From contig PYIZ01000042.1 of the NCBI GenBank assembly GCA_003635265.1, positions 1 to 64,000 on the forward strand: a stretch of DNA of 64,000 nt. The letters are read 5' to 3'. Shown one piece after another: positions 21,137-28,931 of the stretch. Below the pieces are notes generated by a model. That model was given only the letters and a program-made list of their open reading frames with translations, had not been told where the DNA came from and did no database searches. The DNA is from Candidatus Poribacteria bacterium. Its GTDB lineage: Bacteria > Poribacteria > WGA-4E > PCPOR2b. Numbering within the stretch: position 1 is the first letter of the stretch; every line of letters starts with the position of its first letter. Both the position numbers and the translations under genes were made by a program.

Positions 21137-21550
21137 ATGAAAATGGGTCGGTTACTAACAATCATCGCTGTGCTTAGTCTATCATTATTGGTTTTCTTGA
21201 TTGCGTTTAATTCCACAATTCTGGGGGATGAAAAAGCATCTGAATCAACGACAGAAACGCTCATCTCACAGATCCAAGATTTGCAAAAAGAGATTGAAGC
21301 CCTTAAAGAACGTATCAGCAAACTGGAAAGTGAACAAAAGATGACTCCCACTGTGCCAGAAGACTTACCTTCTGTAAATTCAACGCCGCGAGTCATAACT
21401 CCCGCCGAACCGCGCGCTATACCACAAAATCTCCCTCCTGTAAATACAACTCCGCACATGAATCAACTCCCCAAAGGCTCAGTGCAGGGAGAGATCAACG
21501 GTATGACCTATTACATTATCCCGTTGCAAGACCAAAGCGTTGATAAATGA
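21137..21550 (+). CDS. Small exported or anchored coiled-coil protein
   Basis: A 137-residue protein with GGAGGG-type ribosome site before the ATG. Residues 8-30 are hydrophobic (LLTIIAVLSLSLLVFLIAF), a signal peptide or anchor. About 44-65 is a heptad-pattern coiled coil (LISQIQDLQKEIEALKERIS). The rest is a proline-rich linker with two similar segments (EDLPSVNSTPRV and QNLPPVNTTPHM), then a short tail. No family recognised. It sits 48 bp after moxR in the same direction, so it is probably cotranscribed; the envelope location is inferred from the hydrophobic segment. Confidence 0.7.
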   Translation: MKMGRLLTIIAVLSLSLLVFLIAFNSTILGDEKASESTTETLISQIQDLQKEIEALKERISKLESEQKMTPTVPEDLPSVNSTPRVITPAEPRAIPQNLPPVNTTPHMNQLPKGSVQGEINGMTYYIIPLQDQSVDK

Positions 21551-21636
21551 GTGCTGCCTAGCTACAGGTGATATGCTTCACTTAACCTTCATCGTATGAA
21601 TCTTGATACACTTGAGAAAAGAAGTGAATAACAATT

Positions 21637-21951
21637 ATGACAACAACCATAGACAAATTGCTAATAAAAACTGAACGGATTGAACGGGAGTTAGCGGAGG
21701 TGAGACAAGCGTTAGAAGAACTTCGTCCAACAAAGCCGCTGACACCAGAGGAACGAGCGGCCGCACGACTAGAACACGTAAAGCTAAAGAATGAAAAATT
21801 GGCACCCCTCATTGATGAAGCTTTCAAAAAGATGGGGATTACAGGGGAACCCATTGGTGCAGAGAAACTTCAGGAAATGCTCGCCGCTGAGGGGGTAAAG
21901 CCGGAGGAAAACTCATTTAGTCGAGGCATTATTAAGATGCGTGAGGAGTAA
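21637..21951 (+). CDS. Small coiled-coil protein, probable antitoxin partner of PIN gene
   Basis: A 104-residue protein beginning MTTTIDKLLIKTERIE with a helical, charged N-terminal half (coiled coil to about residue 33) and a C-terminal part with AAARLEHVKLKNEKLAPLI and KMGITGEPIGAEKLQEML. I do not recognise a DNA-binding fold. It ends 5 bp before the PIN-domain gene, whose GAGGAG ribosome site lies in its last codons. This close coupling is typical of toxin-antitoxin pairs, and that is the only reason for calling it an antitoxin. Ribosome site before its own ATG is weak. Confidence 0.6.
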   Translation: MTTTIDKLLIKTERIERELAEVRQALEELRPTKPLTPEERAAARLEHVKLKNEKLAPLIDEAFKKMGITGEPIGAEKLQEMLAAEGVKPEENSFSRGIIKMREE

Positions 21952-21956
21952 TTAAT

Positions 21957-22457
21957 ATGAATTACTTCTGGTTAGATGCGAGTGCACTCGTCAAACGCTA
22001 CGTGCCCGAAGCAGGAACACCTGTGGTAAACTACTTCTTCACTCGTGTACCCTTACAGCAAATGCTTTGCCTTCTTGAAAGTGTTGGTGAAATTATTTCC
22101 ATCTTTGTCCGTCGTAGAAATGGAGGAGCAATTACCGGATCTGATTTTAATCAAGCTATGCTGGATTTCCGTTTTGAAGTGATTCTCTGTGCCGAGGTGG
22201 AGAAGGCGTATCCAACCGAAAGTCAGATAGCTGCCTCGTGGGAACTTATTGAAACGCACTCCATCAATAGTACCGATGCTATTATCCTTCGTTGTGCGCT
22301 TGATAGTGCTATCGAGCTGCGCGGAGACGGAGATGATTTGATTCTGGTTGCTACTGATGTACGCCTTCTGAGGGCAGCACAAGTTGAGGGGCTACGCACG
22401 TTTAATCCTGAAACCGATAGTCAAGCAGTACTTGATGCCCAGCTCCATTCATCGTGA
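21957..22457 (+). CDS. PIN-domain ribonuclease (VapC-like toxin)
   Basis: A 166-residue PIN protein. The metal-binding acids are recognisable: Asp7 in WLDASALVKRY, a Glu in the CLLESVGEI segment, Asp in NSTDAIILR, and a final Asp in ATDVRLLRAA. PIN domains are Mg2+-dependent RNases, and most small solitary ones are VapC-type toxins that cut RNA and are held in check by the product of the gene just upstream. That gene is present (21637-21951, 5 bp gap). The pair lies inside a MoxR/vWA operon, an unusual place that may mean late insertion. Target RNA unknown. Confidence 0.8.
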   Translation: MNYFWLDASALVKRYVPEAGTPVVNYFFTRVPLQQMLCLLESVGEIISIFVRRRNGGAITGSDFNQAMLDFRFEVILCAEVEKAYPTESQIAASWELIETHSINSTDAIILRCALDSAIELRGDGDDLILVATDVRLLRAAQVEGLRTFNPETDSQAVLDAQLHSS

Positions 22458-22578
22458 ACAACGCTCAATCCACCTCTGCCTTAATTGTAAGGTTGAGGCG
22501 AATTGCCCCGAATCAGATTGTCCTACATCTACTAGAGTTTATTCAGTAGAGACACATCATCGATTGGAATAAAAAAAC

Positions 22579-23040
22579 ATGAAACAGTTCAGTCTTATTC
22601 TGCCTCTATACGTTCTATCGGTCATTCCCATGGCTGCGTTTGCTCAAGCTCCAACAACAGGAACAATTCGTGGTAATATCGTTGACACTTCCGAAGCGCA
22701 ACTCCCAATCGAAGGGGTCCAAGTTGTTGCTGTCAGTACTAGAGGTTCCGAATATGAAGCAACGACAGATAGTAATGGTGACTACACGCTAATTTTAACT
22801 CCTGATCGTTATCTGCTTTGTATTTACAAGGCCGGATACGTTGATCGCGTTAGCAAACCGGTCACAGTTGTTGCCGGTGGCGACCACTACGTACCGCTAA
22901 AAATGACCAAAAGAGCAGGGTTGCTGAGTCTGTTGGAAAGACAATTTAACTCGGCGGTTTGGCCGTTCCTGCTCTGTGTAGGCAGTGCTTTTGTTCTAGG
23001 CTATTTCATTGGTCGAGCCGGTCGCCGTTCAGACCACTAA
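22579..23040 (+). CDS. Exported carboxypeptidase-regulatory-like domain protein
   Basis: A 153-residue protein with a signal peptide ending AAFAQAP, one carboxypeptidase-regulatory-like (CNA-B-like) beta-sandwich domain (TIRGNIVDTSEAQLPIEGV, ATTDSNGDYTLIL, GRY-like segment PDRYLLCIYKAGY), and a C-terminal membrane helix (about 128-147) followed by RAGRRSDH. The likely topology is a periplasmic beta domain anchored at its C-terminus. It overlaps no gene but is 37 bp before the DUF58 gene in the same direction. Such domains act as modules for binding or stability rather than catalysis. Ribosome site is weak. Confidence 0.75.
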   Translation: MKQFSLILPLYVLSVIPMAAFAQAPTTGTIRGNIVDTSEAQLPIEGVQVVAVSTRGSEYEATTDSNGDYTLILTPDRYLLCIYKAGYVDRVSKPVTVVAGGDHYVPLKMTKRAGLLSLLERQFNSAVWPFLLCVGSAFVLGYFIGRAGRRSDH

Positions 23041-23077
23041 AGACTGCGCAGCTAACTTGCCGCTGGAGCTTCCTGCT

Positions 23078-23965
23078 ATGAACAACACCCAATCCGCCTT
23101 CGATGGCGAATTCCTAAAAAAGCTGGAATACCTCTACATCGTATCCAAGAAGATCTTTGCGGGACGAATCAAGGCAGAGCGACGCAGCACACGGCGCGGC
23201 GTCAGTGTGGAGTTTGCTGATTACCGTAACTACACCGCCGGGGACGACTTCCGCTATATCGACTGGAACGCCTTTGCCCGTTTGGACGAGCTGCTGCTGA
23301 AACTTTATGAGGAACGGGAAGACCTGCACATCTACTTTCTTGTCGATGCCAGTCAGTCGATGACCTACGGCGAACCGCAGAAGTTGCTCTACGCCAAGCG
23401 CGTGGCTGCGGCACTCGCCTATATCAGCCTGTCCAACTTAGACCGTGTCAGCATCACGGCTTTCACAGATCAAGATCTGAATCGGTTGCCGACTGAGCGT
23501 GGGAAGGGAAAAATCTTCACACTGCTCGATTTTCTGGATCGGATTGACGGTACTGGTGAAACCCATCTAGCAAACGCGTTCCGCAATTTTGTGCATACAA
23601 CGAAACGGCGTGGCTTGATTGTACTGATCTCCGATCTGTTTGATCCGCGCGGGTTCACAGATGGACTCAATGTGTTGCAGTTTCAGAAGCATGACCTATT
23701 TGTGGTGCACATTATTGACGAAAAAGAAGCCGATCCCAACTTGCGCGGCGATTACCATCTCGTCGATGTTGAGACGGATCAGCTCCGTCCAGTGACCATC
23801 AATGAAAATCACCTCAAACGCTACAAGGCGTTGTTTCAGCAGTATTGCGATGACCTCAGCCGGTACTGCGTTCAGCGCGAAATCGGTTTCATTCGCACAA
23901 GCACCCAACTTCCATTCGATGAACTGATCCTGCGCATCTTTCGGATGGGTGGGTTCGTGTCTTAA
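23078..23965 (+). CDS. DUF58 domain protein with vWA-like fold
   Basis: A 295-residue DUF58 protein. The signature is complete: RRGVSVEFADYRNYTAGDDFRYIDW is split over residues ~40-65, then the vWA-like core with FLVDASQSM (MIDAS DxSxS) and a later LIVLISDLFDP. DUF58 proteins partner MoxR ATPases in envelope-related or metallocofactor insertion systems, and moxR lies three genes upstream. I chose ATG 23078, which has GGAG nine bases upstream and starts within the usual domain boundary. A GTG at 23009 would overlap the preceding gene. It is cytoplasmic by sequence: no signal or membrane helix. Confidence 0.92.
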   Translation: MNNTQSAFDGEFLKKLEYLYIVSKKIFAGRIKAERRSTRRGVSVEFADYRNYTAGDDFRYIDWNAFARLDELLLKLYEEREDLHIYFLVDASQSMTYGEPQKLLYAKRVAAALAYISLSNLDRVSITAFTDQDLNRLPTERGKGKIFTLLDFLDRIDGTGETHLANAFRNFVHTTKRRGLIVLISDLFDPRGFTDGLNVLQFQKHDLFVVHIIDEKEADPNLRGDYHLVDVETDQLRPVTINENHLKRYKALFQQYCDDLSRYCVQREIGFIRTSTQLPFDELILRIFRMGGFVS

Positions 23966-23974
23966 CGGTGCGCC

Positions 23975-25849
23975 ATGAACTTCCTATCGCCAACCGCATT
24001 TCTGCTATTCGGTCTCGCGGCACCCATTGTGGCACTCTATATCCTCAAATTACGTCGTCGCCGCGAACCGGTGTCCACCCTGCTGTTTTGGGAACAGATC
24101 TTCAGAGAGAAGCAGACGACCTCTCTGTTTCAAAAACTGAAGCATCTGTTGTCGCTTCTGCTGCAGCTGCTATTCCTTGCGCTTTTAGTCCTTGCACTTG
24201 CCCGACCGCAGTTTGCCTTCATGACCAAATCGGCACGCCAGATTATCCTGATTATCGATCATTCGGCGAGCATGAATGTCTTCGACGACACGGTTTCTCG
24301 TTTGGAATCAGCCAAGCAGGAGGCATTGCGCATGGTGGATAACCTCCGCTTTATTGACGAAATGATGGTGATTAGCTGCCACACCCAACCCGTAATTCAT
24401 AGCCCGTTCACCAATCATCAGAAATCGCTACGCGGTGCGATTGAGTCGATTGTTTCCACAGATGTTAAGACAGACCTCCAGCCGGGGTTGGCAGTCGCCT
24501 ATTCTGTAGCGCAGACCAAACCCAACCCGGAGATTGTAATCCTTAGTGATTTTCATCAAATTCCTGACACATTGCTTGAACAGCAGGAGAGTCCTGATGC
24601 CCAACTTTCAGACATGAAGGTGCGCCTTATGTCGGTCAATCTTGGCGACGAGGGGAATGTCGGCATCACACAGTTTCGGGTACGAAAAAGTCTGGTCAAC
24701 GCCTTTGATTATCAGACCTTGTTGACGGTCATCAATGCTTCGGTTGAGGAGAAGTCGTTCAATGTCGAGCTTTATCTCAACGACGCACTGCTTGATGTCC
24801 GTCCCTACACCCTCGCGCCCGGTGAAAGTAAATCGGAACTCTTTACCAATTTCACGATGGAAGGGGGCAGACTAAAGGCTATGTTAGATGTAGAAGATGC
24901 GCTGTCTACCGATAACGTTGCTTACGCTGCGCTGCCAAAACGTGAACAGATCCCTGTCTTGCTAGTCACCCCGGACAACCCATTTCTCGAAAATGCGCTC
25001 GCTATTGATGAAAAATTGGATCTGACCGTCGTTACCCCGGACCAGTATGATCCCGATGCGGGCGGGTATAACGTTACTATTTTTGACCGCTATAACCCGC
25101 CGACACTCGACGATGGCAATTACATGTTCATCTATCCACCCAAGGAGGGTGCTGTCTGGCAGATTGGCGAATCGTTGGAGACTCCAATTATTACAGAATG
25201 GGAGCGCGACCACCCGATTTTACGCCACGTTCATCTAGATAATGTCCAGATAACCGAAGCGTATCAGGTCCAAGTCCCGGCTACGGCGAATGTGCTTGTC
25301 CGTTCATTTGAAGATCCATTGCTGATTGTTGAGGAAAATCAGAATCGAAGAATCGTTTTTATCGGCATTGATACCCTTAAATCCGACCTACCCTTGCGGA
25401 TTGCTTTTCCGCTGATCGTTGCGAATACGATTCAGTGGTTTCAGGGAGAATCGGAGATCGAAGAATATCACCTCCAGACGGGAGAGGTGCTGAAAAAGCG
25501 GCTCGACGAAGCCGCTGCAATTGAAAGCGTAACAATCGTGGGACCGGTGGGTGAGTCGTGGGAGATTCCTGTTGAAAAGGGTGAACTACTCTTTGATGAG
25601 ACTTCAGTGGTGGGGTTTTATGAGCTAAAAATCGGTGATCGTGAAGAGGTCTGGGCGGTCAATTTGACCGATGTGGCAGAATCGCAGATCCACGCAGCTG
25701 ATAGAGTGGCGGATCTATTGGAGGAAGAAGAGGTTGTATTAGGAGGGTCTGCGCTATTGCATTATCCACCGTGGATTTATCTGGTTCTGCTCGCGGTTCT
25801 ATTAAGTGCTGTCGAATGGTTTCTCTATCAACGGAGGCGAATTGACTGA
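23975..25849 (+). CDS. BatA-like membrane protein with vWA domain
   Basis: A 624-residue protein. The N-terminus (MNFLSPTAFLLFGLAAPIV, ILKLRRRREPVSTLLFWE) is the BatA-type domain with two membrane helices (about 8-25 and 58-76). It is followed by a vWA domain with MIDAS motif DHSAS (95-99). Then come beta-rich periplasmic-type regions and a final membrane helix with QRRRID at the end. These proteins work with MoxR and DUF58 in the Bat (aerotolerance-type) complex of the inner membrane. The stop is 1 bp before the next ATG, so translation of the two is probably coupled. Confidence 0.9.
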   Translation: MNFLSPTAFLLFGLAAPIVALYILKLRRRREPVSTLLFWEQIFREKQTTSLFQKLKHLLSLLLQLLFLALLVLALARPQFAFMTKSARQIILIIDHSASMNVFDDTVSRLESAKQEALRMVDNLRFIDEMMVISCHTQPVIHSPFTNHQKSLRGAIESIVSTDVKTDLQPGLAVAYSVAQTKPNPEIVILSDFHQIPDTLLEQQESPDAQLSDMKVRLMSVNLGDEGNVGITQFRVRKSLVNAFDYQTLLTVINASVEEKSFNVELYLNDALLDVRPYTLAPGESKSELFTNFTMEGGRLKAMLDVEDALSTDNVAYAALPKREQIPVLLVTPDNPFLENALAIDEKLDLTVVTPDQYDPDAGGYNVTIFDRYNPPTLDDGNYMFIYPPKEGAVWQIGESLETPIITEWERDHPILRHVHLDNVQITEAYQVQVPATANVLVRSFEDPLLIVEENQNRRIVFIGIDTLKSDLPLRIAFPLIVANTIQWFQGESEIEEYHLQTGEVLKKRLDEAAAIESVTIVGPVGESWEIPVEKGELLFDETSVVGFYELKIGDREEVWAVNLTDVAESQIHAADRVADLLEEEEVVLGGSALLHYPPWIYLVLLAVLLSAVEWFLYQRRRID

Positions 25850-25850
25850 T

Positions 25851-28436
25851 ATGGAAATTGCGCGTCCTCTTACACTGCTGCTACTTTTACTGATCCCGTT
25901 CCTCTATTATGGTCATCGCCGGAGTCTCGTCGATCTATCGCTGCCTCAACGCATTGTCAGTCTGATTCTACGAGCCCTCATTATCGTCTTACTCATTTGC
26001 AGCCTTGCTGGGATTCAATATCTAACGTCCGGCGGAAAATTGGCGGTGATTTTCCTTGCGGACATTTCTGATAGTATCTCGGAGGAGGGGTTAAAGGAGA
26101 CGCAGCGTTATATTGATAAAGCGATGGATAGCCGAAGTGACCAACAAGTTGGTATGATGGCTTTTACTGGGGAGACCCAAGTGATTCGTGATTTTCAATC
26201 GAAATCCGATGAGGCGTTAGATCTCACTGAAATCAAGGGGTATTGGGTTGATGAAAATGAAAAAGCAGGGGCTGCCACAAACATCGCCCAAGCGATTGAG
26301 ACGGCGTGGGGTATTTTTCCCGCAGATGCCAACAAACGTATTGTTCTTATCAGCGACGGCGTTGAGACGCGCGGTGATGCGCTGCGTGCCGGGTTGCGCG
26401 GGAAAACCTTTGGGGTACAGATCGATACCGTGCCCATCTACCCTAGCGATGCCCCTGAAGTCATGATTGAGCGGATTGATGCACCGATGCAGGTCAAACA
26501 GGGAGAGCCGTTTCATCTAGAGGTCTTTGTCCACAGCAATCGTGCGGATCTCGCCGAGGTACGACTGCATAAAAATAAGTTTGAGGGGGCGAAACAGACG
26601 GTTCGGCTAGAGGTGGGCGAAAATCGGATTCGCTTCTCTCAGACCGCGACCGAGAGCGGTATGATGACCTACGATGCGATTTGTGCGGCAACCCAGGACA
26701 CCCGTTACGACAATAACCACGCACTCGGTATTGTTGTCGCTTCGGGCAAGCCGAAGGTGCTCCTAATTGATGAGAACGAGTCACAGGCTCGCTATCTGAC
26801 GCGTGTCCTTGAGGACGCAGAGATTCAGGTGAATGTTCGGAACGGCTTGGGTGTTCCCAGCGAATTATCCGACCTCCAAAACTATGATCTGGTCATCTTC
26901 AGCGATGTTCCCGCCAATCGCCTGAATCAGAAGCAGATGGAACTGATTCGCACCTACGTCCAAGACCTCGGAGGCGGATTCATGATGCTGGGGAGCGAAA
27001 ATAGCTTTGGTCTTGGCGGTTACTACAAGACGCCAATCGAGGAGATTCTACCTGTCCGCACGGATACGGAGAAAAAGAAGGAAACGCCGAGTATTGCGAT
27101 AGTGCTGGTTATTGATAAATCAGGAAGCATGGAAGGGATAAAGGTTGAACTGGCGAAAGAAGCGGCACGTGCAACGGTCGAGCTACTTGGCAGACGCGAT
27201 AAAATTGGCGTTATCGCCTTTGACGGGTCGCCACACTGGATTGCGGAAGTACAAACCGCCGCTGATAACTTTTACATCTCCGATCAGATTGGGTCAATCA
27301 GTGCGGGCGGCGGGACAAATCTTTATCCTGCACTTCAGCAGGCGTATCTTGCCTTGATTGAAACAACTGCGAAACTCAAACATGTCATTGTTCTGAGCGA
27401 TGGTCATTCACAGCAGGGCGATTGGTACGGTATCGTCAATTCGATGCGTACCGAGCGGATGACCGTTTCCACCGTTGGCATCGGTAGCGGTGCCGACATG
27501 AATCTACTATCTAACATCGCCAACTGGGGCGGAGGCAGAGAGTACTTCACGCAGGATCCTTATAACATCCCGCAGATTTTTGCTAAAGAAACTGTCACCG
27601 CCTCCAAATCTGCTATCATTGATGAGCCGTTCATCCCGCAGGTTATTAAGTTCACACAGGTCTTGCAGGGGATCGACCTTGAACTCGCACCATTTCTGCT
27701 TGGCTATATTTCGACGCAACCGAGGCAGACCGCTGAAATCTTTCTCGTCTCTGATCGCGGCGACCCGTTGCTAGCAAGCTGGCAGTACGGGTTGGGTAGA
27801 TCCGCTGCCTTTACCTCGGATGCCAAAGCACGGTGGGCTGCAGATTGGTTGGAATGGGCGGGCTTCGGCAAGTTTTGGACGCAGCTGGTACGCGACACGA
27901 TGCGCAAATCAACGGTTAGCAACTTTCAGGCTCGCATTGAACAGGAGAAAGGTACCGCGCATCTCACTATTGATGCCCTGAACGAGACTGGGGATTTTCT
28001 GAACAACCTCGAAAGCGATATCTCCCTGATTCCGCCGAACCTGAAAAAGAAGCAACTCGACATCACGCAGATGGCGCCGGGCAAATATGAGATCGATTTT
28101 CCTGTTGACGAGATGGGTGCGTATTTTGTCAACATCATGCAGAAACAACACGGCAAATCGGTCAATACACAGGTCACCGGCACCGTTGTTTCCTATCCCG
28201 ATGAATATCTCGTTCATCGCGCCAACGAAACCCTCCTGAAGCAGCTTGCATCTACCTCCGGTGGGAAGTTTACACCCTCACCACAAGACGCGCTTCGTGC
28301 ACCGGAGCAGCCGGTTGTTCGCCGCATTCATCTATGGCGACCGCTACTTATCATCGCTGCGTTTCTGCTTCTAGCTGACATCGCATTACGCCGCATCGAT
28401 TTGATAAGAGAAAGACGGGCAAATAGAACCGTTTAA
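25851..28436 (+). CDS. Membrane protein with two vWA domains and an amidotransferase-like domain
   Basis: An 861-residue protein starting at ATG 25851 (GGAGG upstream; a frame-consistent ATG 45 bp earlier lies inside the preceding gene). Two membrane helices (about 7-20 and 35-57) precede a first vWA domain with MIDAS DISDS (71-75). About residues 300-400 form a class I glutamine-amidotransferase-like fold (KPKVLLIDENES, GGGFMMLGSENSFGLGGY), without an obvious catalytic Cys. A second vWA domain has DKSGS (about 421-425). A single helix ends the protein near residue 835. This is a common partner in MoxR/BatA operons. It is the last gene of the run that begins at 18522. Confidence 0.88.
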   Translation: MEIARPLTLLLLLLIPFLYYGHRRSLVDLSLPQRIVSLILRALIIVLLICSLAGIQYLTSGGKLAVIFLADISDSISEEGLKETQRYIDKAMDSRSDQQVGMMAFTGETQVIRDFQSKSDEALDLTEIKGYWVDENEKAGAATNIAQAIETAWGIFPADANKRIVLISDGVETRGDALRAGLRGKTFGVQIDTVPIYPSDAPEVMIERIDAPMQVKQGEPFHLEVFVHSNRADLAEVRLHKNKFEGAKQTVRLEVGENRIRFSQTATESGMMTYDAICAATQDTRYDNNHALGIVVASGKPKVLLIDENESQARYLTRVLEDAEIQVNVRNGLGVPSELSDLQNYDLVIFSDVPANRLNQKQMELIRTYVQDLGGGFMMLGSENSFGLGGYYKTPIEEILPVRTDTEKKKETPSIAIVLVIDKSGSMEGIKVELAKEAARATVELLGRRDKIGVIAFDGSPHWIAEVQTAADNFYISDQIGSISAGGGTNLYPALQQAYLALIETTAKLKHVIVLSDGHSQQGDWYGIVNSMRTERMTVSTVGIGSGADMNLLSNIANWGGGREYFTQDPYNIPQIFAKETVTASKSAIIDEPFIPQVIKFTQVLQGIDLELAPFLLGYISTQPRQTAEIFLVSDRGDPLLASWQYGLGRSAAFTSDAKARWAADWLEWAGFGKFWTQLVRDTMRKSTVSNFQARIEQEKGTAHLTIDALNETGDFLNNLESDISLIPPNLKKKQLDITQMAPGKYEIDFPVDEMGAYFVNIMQKQHGKSVNTQVTGTVVSYPDEYLVHRANETLLKQLASTSGGKFTPSPQDALRAPEQPVVRRIHLWRPLLIIAAFLLLADIALRRIDLIRERRANRTV

Positions 28437-28501
28437 CGAGAAATTGTGCGTTTTGGAAACAACCAACAACATCAGGACTTGGGTCCAATTGGTTAATTTT
28501 G

Positions 28502-28530
28502 TTGATTTCCAAAGTTTTTTGTGATACAAT
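28502..28530 (+). promoter_or_regulatory. Sigma70-type promoter
   Basis: TTGATT (28502-28507) and TACAAT (28525-28530) are separated by exactly 17 bp and lie in an AT-rich stretch. The expected start point is near 28537, the first base of the structured element that follows. The downstream gene with the same orientation begins at 28932. Confidence 0.65.
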
Positions 28531-28536
28531 TAAAAT

Positions 28537-28611
28537 GTCTTTCTTGTGGGAGAGTTCGGCACCGTCGCCAGACGGTGTCTCCCACATCCTACCGAACAGG
28601 ATATGAAAGAC
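28537..28611 (+). ncRNA. Candidate structured RNA or large hairpin repeat
   Basis: Nested pairings seen in the sequence: GTCTTTC (28537-28543) with GAAAGAC (28605-28611); TGTGGGAGA (28545-28553) with TCTCCCACA (28578-28586); CACCGTC (28560-28566) with GACGGTG (28571-28577), loop GCCA. The intervening GTTCGG (28554-28559) can also pair with CCGAAC (28592-28597), which would be a pseudoknot. The element begins at the start point predicted for the promoter just upstream. A second element with the same outer stem is at 52809-52846, so it may instead be a dispersed repeat. Confidence 0.45.
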
Positions 28612-28720
28612 GGAAGGACAATCCCGCGTATATTAACGCAAGTTGTTACCTAAAGAACTTACGGAATCGTGAGTTCTGAGCGACCTTGTATTCTATTTAT
28701 CAGGGCTGCTGGGTTGTAAT

Positions 28721-28748
28721 TGCTATATGCTGTTGCCCCGTTGGGGCT
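28721..28748 (-). repeat. Hairpin repeat of the CTCC/CCCC stem + ATGT-TATA family
   Basis: On the minus strand it reads GCCCC-AAC-GGGGC followed by AACAGCATATAGCA. Similar units (short GC stem, then A-ATGTSTATA) are at 60628-60656, 60677-60705 and, degenerate, 60823-60848. The stem followed by TTT on the plus strand could also act as a terminator. Confidence 0.5.
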
Positions 28749-28931
28749 TTAAGATTTGCTAGGTAAATCTGATGATTTACACGCGCTTACCTTGAGGAGT
28801 AGGTGTATTCGTTTTTCTATACATCTGTCGTGCTGGTGAAGCGGAGACTCGGAATATTATGTGGTTGATGTATTGCCCTGTATCTCTACATTCCAAGATC
28901 TTCTTGTGAGCAGCTGAAAGGAGACAAACAG

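Larger units (their letters stand above)
28437..28931. other. Intergenic region with promoter, structured element and hairpin repeat
   Basis: This 495-bp gap has no convincing gene. It holds the promoter at 28502-28530, the structured element at 28537-28611, and a GCCCC-GTT-GGGGC hairpin repeat at 28721-28748. The last ~60 bp resemble the leader of the next paralogous gene (30568-30628). Confidence 0.6.
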
